Source of the DNA: Sphaerolaimus hirsutus
Lineage: Eukaryota; Nematoda; Chromadorea; Monhysterida; Sphaerolaimidae
Direction: 5' to 3'
Assembly: GCA_964036195.1 (NCBI GenBank)
Contig: OZ038456.1
Location: 11,780,001-11,844,000 of the forward strand
Length of the DNA stretch: 64,000 bases
The notes below the pieces were generated by a model, which searched no databases, was not told the origin of the DNA, and saw only the letters and a list, made by a program, of their open reading frames with translations. How positions within the stretch are numbered: position 1 is the first letter of the stretch; each line of letters starts with the position of its first letter. Of the stretch, positions 1 through 12,500 are shown piece by piece. The position numbers and the translations under genes were made by a program.

Positions 1-506
1 TTCGATACTTTTAACAACTCTGTATCCGTGTAGTTTATCTTTTTCTCGGAGATACCCCGCATGTGAACCTGGCAGCCGGCCAAAAATTTCGAAATCGCTA
101 TAAATATAAAAAGTAGGTATATAACCATGTTTATAGACGAAAATAGGGATCGTGAAGGTGAATATTGGCAAAATGGAGCAAATTATAGCCATCTTGAGCT
201 TTTGTTCTAACTTTGGGCAGCTTTCACTCTCGTTCGTATAATACCCAACCGCTAAATTGGACGTGCGCCAAGTCCCCATATCCGATCCATGAGCCGATTC
301 TATTTTTTAAAATGTAAGGAAATTTACGCAGTTATTTACAATTTGTAATACTTTTGACAGCCCACAGCATCGCTCGAATTTCCACGTAAATATTTACTAT
401 CCTGATTTTTGACCGACGCACCATAATCGTTCGCCGTGGACAGTTGTAAGTGGAGAGCTTCACTTCCGAGAAAGTTGGTAGAGTTTCGTTGGCGCCGTGC
501 CAAAAA
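1..506. other. Upstream region of the TAZ/RING gene
   Basis: About 85-200 resembles the inner part of the CAGGGGTCTC element at 7085-7200 (aaaaagtaggtatataaccatg), so it is a repeat fragment. Nothing else here is recognised apart from TATA-like runs near 98-125, which belong to that repeat. No convincing promoter can be assigned. Confidence 0.4.
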
Positions 507-3500
507 ATGCCACCGCGCAAGAAGAAACTGGACAAGATGGGGGCAATCCCGGTGGTCCGCCGGCAGGACGACGCGCGTTGTCTTCTGGGTGCGTTCGAAG
601 TTCGAAATTTGCAGTTCAGCTGGTGCCACTCCCAGACCCTGTAAGTGCCCTGTAAAGTGTCAAATATCATGCAAAGTGTCAAAAGTCATGGAAAATGCCT
701 CGCAAAATGGCAACTCGTTTGCCATTTTGCGGGGCATTCTCCATGACTTTTGACACTTTGCATAACATTTGACATTTTACAGGGTCTGGGACTGCCCCCT
801 TATATAAAATTCACTATTCTCTATCGGGTGGGCGCGCCAGCGCCATCCCTCGCTGCCGAGGGAGGGCGCAAGCGACCCACCCATAATATGGTCGGACACA
901 CCAAAATGCGGAAATCGCAAATTTAAAATCGCAATAACTTCGGAACGCAATGCGCTAGTGCAGAACCGACTGCACCATTAAAAAGCCCGTGTCGAAAAGT
1001 ACCACCATGCAAATTTTCAGATCCAACGGTTGAGTTTGAAGGAAGTTATTACGGATTTTCTTTTCCAAGTAGTGTTGTTGTTCTTGTTGTTGTTCTTCTT
1101 GTTCTCCCGACAATCTTCAAACTGCAATAACTTCCTTGAAACACGACCGATTTTCATGGTTGATGGCTCATATGAAAGAGCATATGATGCCATTTCTTAT
1201 TTTCGGGAATTTTTTTCACAGGCTCCGCCCACTTTGGGACGGTATCTGTTTGAAATTTTCAAACCTCAATAAATTCAAAATTTGAATACAAATGCAGCAA
1301 TACAAAAATTTGTTGATGTGCGCCATGACTAGAGCTTTCAAATGAGCCAATTTTTGGCGATTTTGGTTGAGATTTACAAAAGTTATTCAAGTTTGCTTGT
1401 TTTGTGTAAAATGCGCAAACATGCCTGAACTACTGCTTGATGTGATACTGAGCATGTGACCTTGCATGGTGATTACTATCAGGTCATAAATGTCTAGTGG
1501 TTAATGTCAAGTCAAATGTCAAGTTATAAATGTCAAGTCAAATGTCAACTGATAATGTCAAGCAATAAATGTCAGGCCAAATGTCAAGTGATAAATGTCA
1601 AGTGATAGATGTCAAGTGATAAAATATTAAGTGATAAAATATCAAGTCAAATATCAAGTGATAAATGTCAAGTGGTAGATTTCAAGTGAAATTTCAAGTG
1701 AAAAATGTCAAGTGATAGATGTCAAGTGATAAATGTCAAGTGATAAATTTCAAGTTAAATGTCAAGTGATGAATGTCAAGACAAATGTCAATTGATAAAT
1801 GTCAAGTGATAAATATCAAGTGATAAATGTCAAGTGATAGATGTCAAGTTATAAAATATCAAGTGATAAAATATCAAGTCAAATATCAAGTGAAAATTTT
1901 TAAGTCAAATGTCAACTGATAAATTTCAACTGAAATGTCAAGTTTAATGTCAAGTGATAAATGTCATGTCAAATGTCAAGTTAAACGTCAAGTGATAAAT
2001 TTCAAGTGAACTGTCAAGTTTAATGTCAAGTGATAAATGTCATGTCAAATGTCAAGTCAAATGTCAAGTTGTAAATGTCAAGTTGTAAATGTCAAGTCTA
2101 AAGTCAAGTCAAGTCAAATGTCGAGTGATAGATGTCAAGTGATAAATGTCAAGTGATAAATTTCAAGTGAAATGTCAAGTTAAATGTCAAGTGATGAATG
2201 TCAAGACAAATGTCAATTGATAAATGTCAATTGATAAATGTCAAGTGATAAATATCAAGTGATAAATGTCAAGTGATAGATGTCAAGTTGTAAAAAATCA
2301 AGTGATAAAATATCAAGTCAAATATCAAGTGATAACTTTCAAGTCAAATGTCAACTGATACATTTCAACTGAAATGTCAAGTTTAATGCCAAGTGATAAA
2401 TGTCATGTCAAATGTCAAGTCAAATGTCAAGTGATAAATTTCAAGTGAAATGTCAAGTTTAATGTCAAGTGATAAATGTCATGTCAAATGTCAAGTCAAA
2501 TGTCAAGTTTAATGTCAACTGATAAATGTCATGTCAAATGTCAAGTGACAAATTTCAAGTCAAGTCAAATAACAAGTCATATGTCAAGTCAAATTTCAAG
2601 TGGTAAATGTCAAGTCAAATTTCAAGTGGTAAATGTCAAGTCAAATGTCAAGTTAAATGTCAAGTGATCAAATATCAAGTCAAATGTCAAGTTATAAATG
2701 TCAAGTCAAATGTCAAGTTGTAAATGTCAAGTCTAAAGTCAAGTCAAGTCAAATGTCAAGTGATAAATGTCAAGGTGAATACAAAGTGATAACTTTCAAT
2801 TGAAATGTCAAGTCAAATGCCAAATGATAAATTTCAAGTGAAATGTCAAGTAATAAATTTCAAGTGAAATGTCAAGTCAAATGTCAAGTTACATGTCAAG
2901 CTTAATGTCAAGTGATAAATGTCATGTCAAATGTCAAGTTTTACATGAAGTGATAAATTTCAAGTGAAATGTCAAGTTTAATGTCATATGATAAATGTCA
3001 TGTCAAATGCAAAGTCAAATGTCAAGTTTAATGTCAACTGATCAATGTCATGTCAAATGTCAAGTGACAAATTTCATGTCAAGTCAAATAACAAGTCATA
3101 TGTCAAGTCAAATTTCAAGTGATAAATGTCAAGTCAAATGTAAAGTTAAATGTCAAGTTATCAAATATCAAGTCAAATGTCAAGTTATAAATGTCAAGTC
3201 TCAAGTCAAGTCAAATGGCAAGTAAAAAGAGAAGTGAGAAGTGAATTGCAGTGAAAATCAACAAAAGTCAAATGAGAAGTGAAATGGCAAGTAAAAAATT
3301 AAATTGAAAAACTTTGATAAATGGATACTGGTGATCCATATTTCTAGTTAATTTTTTTGTGAACAATCACATAATGCTATTGTCACAAATATGGGTTGTA
3401 CATAGAATTCTGATACACTCCTTAACTCTTAATGGCGGACCATATTGGTTTAAGAGACATTTCTCAATGAGTTTTGGATATGTCATTTAACACATAGCAT

Positions 3501-6500
3501 ATGCAAGTATCATTGGCACGCGCTGGCACCATGCCAGCCGATATTTGTAGGATGAAATTCACCCGGTCACATATAAACTTGGCGCTCATCCAAGTTATGG
3601 GTTGCATATTTTTGATCAAAATATAGTTCTGTTTGATGTGATACTGTCACTATATGGGTCTTCGAGGGTTATGATTTCAAATTGTGCAATTTTATGGAGT
3701 GGTGCCATCTACTCCAAAACGGTGCCATTTTCATGAAGTGGCGCCAACTACTCCAAAACAGCATCATTTTCATGGAGTGGCGCCATCTACTCCAAAACGG
3801 CAGTGCCATCTACTCCAAAATGGCACCATTTTTGTGGAGTGGCACCATCTACTTGCCAGCATATATATATTGTTCAGCAAGACACCTACTGGGTGTCATT
3901 CGGGGAAGCCTGGGCCACTGGCCACACAAAAGAAGTATATCAGTAAAAAAATGGCTAAAGCCAAACAAAAAGTGGACGCTGCCTCCACAGCAAATAGACA
4001 TGAAGTGTGTCTCTCAAATGGACATGAAGTGCGTCCCTCAAATGGACATTAATATATATTGGATGCACAAAAGAAATGTATCATTGCTTAGAAAATGGCA
4101 TACACTTCACTGATAACACACTTTACTGTGGTTACATATCCCACCTGAATAAAGAAACTATTTGGATTACATCACAAGAGTTACATGTATTGACTGTTAA
4201 ATGCACAAAAGCAATATATCATTACATCTGCATTGTGAGAAATGTCTCACATGGAACCCAGACTTTTATTTATTCAATAGTTTTCAAGGCAGATTACAGT
4301 GTTAGACGTACACATCCATGTAAAAAAAGTTTCACACCCTTCAACTATCTGAGACAAAAAGGAAAAAAAATTCACTCAAGTTTATCATAGCAGCGTGACA
4401 TTTATCACATGTATTGACTGTTAAATGCACAAAAGCAATATATCATTACATCTGCATTGTGAGAAATGTCTCACATGGAACCCAGACTTTTATTTATTCA
4501 ATAGTTTTCAAGGCAGATTACAGTGTTAGACGTACACATCCATGTAAAAAAATTTTCACACCCTTCAACTATCTGAGACAAAAAGGAAAAAAAATTCACT
4601 CAAGTTTATCATAGCAGCGTGAGCTTTTTGGTTTTAAACACACACATAGCACAGCTCACGCAGCTGTGATAAACTTGAGTGAATTTTTTTTCCTTTTTGT
4701 CTCAGATAGTTGAAGGGTGTGAAACTTTTTTTACATGGATGTGTACNNNNNNNNNNNNNNNNNNNNNNNNNNNNNNNNNNNNNNNNNNNNNNNNNNNNNN
4801 NNNNNNNNNNNNNNNNNNNNNNNNNNNNNNNNNNNNNNNNNNNNNNNNNNNNNNNNNNNNNNNNNNNNNNNNNNNNNNNNNNNNNNNNNNNNNNNNNNNN
4901 NNNNNNNNNNNNNNNNNNNNNNNNNNNNNNNNNNNNNNNNNNNNNNGCACAGGTTATCCCAGTGCATAAGTAGCAATATCCGGTGCCAATGTAGATCGGG
5001 TGATTAGGTACATACGATAAAGCCCCCTTACTTGAGCACTGGGTCTTCATGGGCGCTGCAGGGGTTCAGAATCTACATATCTATCTAGTGATTTTTTCTC
5101 TTTTTTCCTTCTACAGCTATAAATACCTTATATATTGAGCCATATTTGAACCCCTGCGAACCCCCATCCAAAAACAACAAGTATACAGATGATTAGTGAT
5201 GAAATGGCACCATTTGAGGTCGCCAAAGTACGCCACACCATGGTACCCTTTCACTACTTTTGCTACTTGTGCACTGGGTAAACTTGTTCATCGGCACAGG
5301 GTGCCCATTGTTGTCTTGTTGTCGAAAAATTGTCGTCTCCAAAAGTGAAAAATTTCACATTTTCAGGTCAACTCAATGTTTCCGACGTGAAACACTCTCG
5401 AGATATGGCTTTGGAGTCGGTTTGGTGGTTTACCGTGACGCATGTGATCGGCTGCTGTTCCACGCACGAACGCGATCATTACTGCGGCATCCAAATGTGT
5501 CGATTATTGAGACCGCTAATCGTCCATGCAAATCAGTGCAGCGAGGGTAAGTTTGGGGTGGAAAATCACATTCATTTTTTCCATTTGTTATTTCTACCTA
5601 TTTATTTTGGAGGCAAATTTGTTTGGCTACTAAACACCTTCCCGGTCAAGTAAGCCACCCATTTTTTAATTTCATTTCGGAAGCTATATCTCGGGCTATG
5701 GTGGGGTTATAGAGCTGAAACTTTGTGAATATATACTTGTAACATCCCTCTACTCTGCATCAATGGGGGGAGGCATGGCGACCAACTACAGGGTGGGTCG
5801 CCCTATATGCAACAATTTTTTGCCAGGTTTTCAGTGTCCCAAACAAGTACACCACCCACCTGGTTAGCTACACTAAAGGGGCTGTATCTCCAGTTGTGGG
5901 CGTGGTAGAAAGCTAAAATTTTAGGGGTATCTTGGCAACACCCACCCCTACTATACGCCAGTGGGGCAGCTCCCGACGACCCACTACAGTTTGTGCCGCA
6001 CTGTATTAAGTTGTTTTTTTTTTAAAGCGACCCAAGTGTCCCAAGTAAGTTCACCACCTAAACAAATTAAAAAATTTTTGAGAGCATACCTTATATAAAA
6101 ACTGAATCAGGTTTTCACCCTAGTTCTGCAAATAAACATTTTTTTTCCCTTTGTTTAGCCACCCCCATCATAAATGGCAGACCAAAAATTTCACTTTAAA
6201 CCAATGTTTTGTTCCACACTTTAAAAGTAGGGTTACAAAGTTCAGTAGAGGAGGGTCTAAGGTTCAAAGTTATGTAAACAACATGACCTCCAAAATGGCA
6301 ACATAAGGAAATTTATTTGGGGTGAATTCTATGATGTCATAATGATGTCATTGCAGGAACAAAATTTTACAGAATTTTCACTTTTTCATTCCACCCAAAT
6401 AAATTTACTTATGTCGCCATTTTGGAGGTCATGTTGTTTACATAACTTTGAACCGTAGACCCTCCTCTACTGAACTTTGTAAACCAACTTTTAAAGTGTG

Positions 6501-9500
6501 GAACAAAAAATTGGTTTAAAGTGAAATTTTTGGTCTGCCATTGATGATGGGGGTGGCTAAACAAAGGAAAAAATTTTAATTAGCAGAACTAGGGTGAAAA
6601 CCTGATTCAGTTTTTATATAAGGTATGTTCTCAAAAAATTTTTTTAATTCCTTTAGGTGGTGAGCTTACTTGGGACACTTGGGTCGTTTTTTAAAAAAAC
6701 AGCAACTTTATACAGTGCGGCACAAACTGTAGTGGGTCGTCGGGAGCTGCCCCACTGGCGTATAGTAGGGGTGGGTGTTGCCAAGAGACCCCTAAGACCA
6801 CGCCCACAACTGGAGATACAGCCCCTTTAGTGTAGCTAATCAAGTGGGTGGTGTACTTGTTTGGGACACTGAAAACCTGGCAAAAAATCTTTGCATATAG
6901 GGCGACCCAGGGGTCTCCAGGATTTTGGCCCTCGCGGGGGCTGGATAGATAGCAAATCGCTCCTCCGGAGGGATAGATAGCTGGAAAATTTTTCTGGGGG
7001 GGGGCTGGCGGGGGCACAATATATAGGCTTTTTCAAGGTTAAGATGGCAGAAAGGGGAAAAATCGCTAATAATCAGTTAAAAGTAGCCAAAAGTAGGTAT
7101 AAAATGGCTAAAAATAGGTATATAACCATGTATATAGCCAGAAAGCACGAATTTGAAGGTGAAAAACTATAAAAAGGTGCGAAAATTGGTGATTTTGTGC
7201 GAAAATTAGGGCAAAATTTCTCAAAAACCTTCCAGATAGATAGATAGCTGAGCGATTTGGGGGGGGGTCTTTGGGGGTAGTAGCCAAAAATTTTGCCTCG
7301 GGATAGATAGATAGCTGAGCGGCCTCCGGGATAGATAGATAGCTGGCCGATTTGGGGGGGGGCATCCCCCCCCAGCCCCCCCCCCCCCCTAGGAGACCCC
7401 TGGGGCGACCCACCCTGTAGTTAGTCGCCATGCCAACCCCCCATTGATGCAGAGTAGAGGGATGTTACAAGTATAAATTCACAAAGTTTCAGCTCTATAA
7501 CCCCACCATAGCCCAAGATATAGCTTCCGAAGTGAAAGAAAAAAATGGGTGGCTTACTTGACCGGGAAGGTGTTTATGTCCTTATCTACCTTTTACACCT
7601 TGAAAAAGCCTATGTATTAAACCCCCGCACCCCCCTCCCATTTTTCCCCAGCTATCTATAGATTTGCTACCTATCAGGGGTTTTGTAGGTTTGGACCACC
7701 GCGGGGGTATATATAGATAGTAAATCGCGCCTCCAGGGGGGATAGATATCTGAAAAAAAATATATTTTTTTTTGGGGGGGGGGGTTGGCGGGGGTTCAAT
7801 ATATAGGGTTTTCCAAGGTATAGAAGGAAAAAAGAAAAACTTCCCAGGTGCCGATTGCTGCCTTTTGTTCTGTGCTGATGTGAAAGGAGTCATGGACCAT
7901 ATCAACTTGAAGCTGGGGACGAAGTGTATCAATTGGTCGTCTGTGACATCGCAAGCATACGAAAAGTCAAATGGGACATTGGCACATCCACCCGCTGGTG
8001 AGTTCAGAAATGAGACCATATTATTTTAATAATCATCAGTGAGAATTAAAGATGGCAGGTGAATAATAGGTCATAAATACAATTGAGGCGTCCAATTCTA
8101 AAAGTTGACAAGTCCAAAATATTAAAATTTCGAGTTAGGCCCGGAAACGTCATCTGGGGCTACTTCTGCACATTTTTCATCATTTTCCATAAATTTTTTG
8201 ACCTCACCCCATATGGCAAAGTGCCAAATTTGACATTTTTGGGGAAAAATGCAAAAAGTTTGGGCAAGAAGTCGACAAGTCCACTTAGTTTTGGGCTAAA
8301 AGGCGACAAGTCCATCCTCCGCTTCCTTTTTTTATGGGAAAAACGCAAGAAATGTGATAAGTCCACTGTGGAAACCGATTTCTAAAAGGCGACAAGTCCA
8401 TAATTTTCCCATAAGGCAGCCTCGGCTTCCCCGGGAACAAAAATGTTCTTGCATGCAAGAAGTCGACAAGTCCATTTCCCTCCCCAAAACAGTTTTGCTC
8501 TGACCGCATGGAATTATATGGACATCCCATTTTTCACATATACGTTGAGAGCAGGGGCTGAAAATTTGACACTTTATTGTCAACATATGGAACTTTATGA
8601 AAAGCATGAGAGAGCCGAATTGGACATGCACCACGGGCCTGGAATTGGATCGGAAACTTAAAATGCGATAAACTCAAAATCACATTTTGTGGACTTGTCG
8701 ACTTTTAGAATTAGACGCCTCAATAAAATATTACGGCAAGTGCATCGGAAGATCGCTCTGCGAAACTTGAAGTCAAAATTTGAGTTGACACAAACCAGTT
8801 GACACAAGGGTGTCAATAAAAAATTTTTACGGAAAATTGTTTGCACTTACCGGAAAATGGAAACGGGAATTTTTTGCACTTGCTGGAATTGCCCGTGGAA
8901 ACGGAAAACGGAAATGGACACCTGGAAAAAATTTGCCTGCAGAAATGGGGAAAAATTGCACTTGCCGGAAAACAGGAACGGATGCGCAAAAAAAATTTGC
9001 CTGCGGAGAACGGAAAGTTGACACCCTAGTGGCCCTACACATGCTAGTTTTCACCGTGAAAACTGAAATGGCAACATGGCGACATACAGCCTACTCTTAT
9101 TGTCTGCTATAAATATCTGTTTTAGTTTTCAAATTTTAACTTTCATTAATATCAATTCACATTAAAATTTAATAAAATCATTCAACTGTGTTGATTAATT
9201 TGCATTTGAAAAAAATTCAGTTTTCCCACGAAGTCACGGTGATAACTAGTGTGTGTAGACACAGTTGACAGTTTACCCATTTTTTCATGCACTTTCACGA
9301 AAATAAACATTTTTGAGAAACAACTTTCTGTTTTCCGTTTCTGCAAGCAATTTTTTTCCGTTTCTGTTTTCCGGCTGCTAATTTTCTTCCCGTTACCGTT
9401 TTTCCGGCTAAATTTTCAGCTTTTTCACCTTTTTTTCCATTTTCCGGCTTAATTGTCTGTTTAAAAAAACCTATTTTGCATTTTCCGGCTCAATTTTCTG

Positions 9501-12500
9501 CCTTCTGTTTCAGCCAAACTGATAAACATGCATGCAGATTCTCAATAATGTGATTTTTTCTGTTTCCAGCAAAATTTCTGCAATTTTTTCATTTCTGGAT
9601 AAATTTCTGCAATTTTTTCTGTTTTCGGCAAAATTTCGGCAATTTTTTCTGTTTCAAGCAGAATTTCAGCTAACTTTTCTATTTCCGCTTCCGTTTGCCC
9701 GCTTTTTATTTTTCCATTTTCCGTTTTCCAGCAAGTGGAAAATTTTCTGTTTTCGGGGAAGTGCAGATTTTTTCCGTTTCCGTTTTCCGTAAAAAAGTTT
9801 TCGTTGACACCCTTTGTACAAGTGACCCATGTTTTTTCATAAAATGTTGTTTTTTTTTGGAACAATTTCATACTTTAATAACGATGACGTCATGATGGAG
9901 TGTTTCTTCCAGAAAATGCACGGCATTCGGTCGGCGGAGCATACCGTATTTCCCGCGTACCGCCCGTGCACCCGTGAATAAAACCCCTCTTTAAAGACCC
10001 CCAGATCTAAGCGAACTGAGGAAAAAATACACCCTCGAAATACTCGTCTTGAATGTGATGTGTTAATTGGGGCAAATTCGCATCGCACGCAACTACACAT
10101 TACTACGATCGTTACGAAAATTTCTGGCGAAATAATTCCCCCTCGAAAATACCCCCCCCCCCCCCAAAAAAAAAAGAAGAAGTTGCACTCTGAAAATATT
10201 AACCCCCTGGGGGTATTTCGAGGAATTACGGTTAACAGTTTTCTGTAGTCAAACAACCCAACGAAGCACACACGTTTTATATTGTTCATTTCTAGATGAT
10301 ATTATTTTGACGTCTTTTGTGTCGCAGAAAGTCCTGAGTCTTCATTGAATACCGAATATTTGGAGAAAATAACCGATTTGGAGAAGGCTTTCAAAAATGA
10401 ACAAGAGTTCGTTGAATTTTCAATTAGGGTTCCTTATTATCCTGATCGATTAGCGTTCCAAAAATGGGTGATTTTGAGAAAATATAATTAAATACAATTT
10501 CAGAAAAGCTCTCAAAAATTGAATTAAATCTCAGAGAAAACGCAGAGAAAATATAAATGAGATATTTTTATTGTTATTCTCATAAAAAATCAAATTGAAT
10601 CTATCCGAAAAAAACACGAATATAAATATGATAGGTAATCAAATACTTTCTTGTATTTCTAAAAACAAATATCCGGAGATTTTTGGAATGCTACTCTTGA
10701 TACCGACACCGATAGCAAAAACCGACCCCGGTCCTGACAAATAAAAATACAAGTTGGGAATCCCATTCGCGACAATGTGGCCACGCAGACTAGTAAACTG
10801 TCGAAATTCGGGGAACTCGTGAATCTGTTTTGAACACATGAGTTGACCAGAAATACCGATTTGTTTACCGACCCAGAAATACCGACCAGAAATACCGATG
10901 AGCAGTTGAGAGTCATTGTGCTAATTTCAATGCAGGGAAACAGAATTATGAGCTAAATTCCCAGATTTCGGTGCAGTACCAATAATAAAGAGTAGTGCAA
11001 GCCATATTATCACGAGAACGCAAACATACCTAGTAGGGTTCAAACGGGATCCCGATCCCGATCCCGGATCCCGTGAAATTCCGGGATTTACCAGTCCCGA
11101 TCCCGATCCCGATCCCGAAACCCCAATCCCGATCCCGATCCCGATCCCGATCCCGAAATCTCAAAAATACCAATCCCGATCCCGATCCCGAAAGTTTTCA
11201 AATCCCGATCCCGATCCCGAGAAACTCCCAAGTCCGGGATCCCGATCCCGGAAAAATTAGTGGAAATTATAAAAAATGAAATAATGACGTTTTTGCATGC
11301 AAAAAAGTGGATGCAAACCCCCAGCGTCAATTTTATGCCACTTTTCTGGCATCCAACAGTGTTTTGAGACCTTTATGAACAACTGTGAATGCCAGAGAAA
11401 TGGCCAAAATCTCTATCCCTAGAACCCAATCCCGATCCCGGAAAAATGCCTATCCCAATCCTGATCCCGATCCCGTGACCCCAATCCCGGCCAATCCCGA
11501 TCCCGATCCCGATCCCGAAATCTCAAATTACCAATCCCGATCCCGATCCCGATCCCGAAACCCCAATCCCGATCCCGATCCCGATCCCGAAATCTCAAAA
11601 AGTGAATCCCGATCCCGATCCCGAAAAGTCAATCCCGTTTGAACCCTAATACCTAGTCTTATTTGAATCTTTTTTACACATCGCTTATTTTCTAACCCTG
11701 CAAAAAAACTTTCATTCATTCACAGACTTTCCAAGAAGCTGCGGAAGAATCTAGCCGATGAAAAATCTGCTGCAAGGTATGTGTTCATGCAGAGGTATAT
11801 TTTGGGAAATTATGTGTTTAAGAAATTTACCGTACCGTATTTTTGGGAAATTTACCATACCGTACCACAGTGGACGCACAAATGTGCCAATGGCCCCACG
11901 CACAATAATTGACATCGACACCAAATGTCAACTGGTTCCGTTCCTGATTTCAAGCTTGCATTTGAACGTCGTTCGTTGGTACGGCAGCAAGCTTTCAATT
12001 GGGATGGGAACCAGTTGACATTTGGTGTCGATGTCAACTAGTGTGTGTGGGCCCACCGTGACTCCGCCCACTCGCGCCCGCCTAAAGATTTCTAAACCGC
12101 ACGCGAAATTTCACGCTCGCGCGCTCGTCTATTATCGACGTTTTACCCATACAAATTCGTGATTTTCGTAAATAAAAAATGAGCGCGCGCCAAGCCGGAA
12201 TTTGTGGGAGTGTGTCTTAAATTTGGCACAGGGGGGCTCAAAAAATGTGCGTTCCCGATAAACAGTCTTAATTTTTTTTTGCCAATTTAACTCTCATTAT
12301 TGAGACCACACACAAAATACGTGTGTCTGACGAAATACGGGTCATTATCGGGGCACGTCCCGAGCGGGTGTTAACACAAAAGTGGGCGGAGTCTACGTAG
12401 AGCGGCGATGCGCATCGAAATATGTGTGCGCAGTGTTGGGGTTAGACGAGTAATGGGTAGAATTAGATTGGTAATGGGTCTAGATTTAATGGATCTAGGG

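Noticed and set aside
1030-1272. 80-aa open frame with a hydrophobic start
   Set aside because: There is no homology I recognise, it lies in a large intron, and the hydrophobic part is a gttgttcttgtt microsatellite.
2476-3225. MSCQM-type open frames on the plus strand
   Set aside because: They are produced by the aaatgtcaagt satellite, whose words lack stops in one frame.
4634-5050. Open frames running through the N gap
   Set aside because: They exist only because N was translated as unknown residues.
11073-11642. Asp/Pro/Arg repeat open frames on both strands
   Set aside because: Translation of (cccgat)n inside a hAT-like MITE with an 8-bp duplication.
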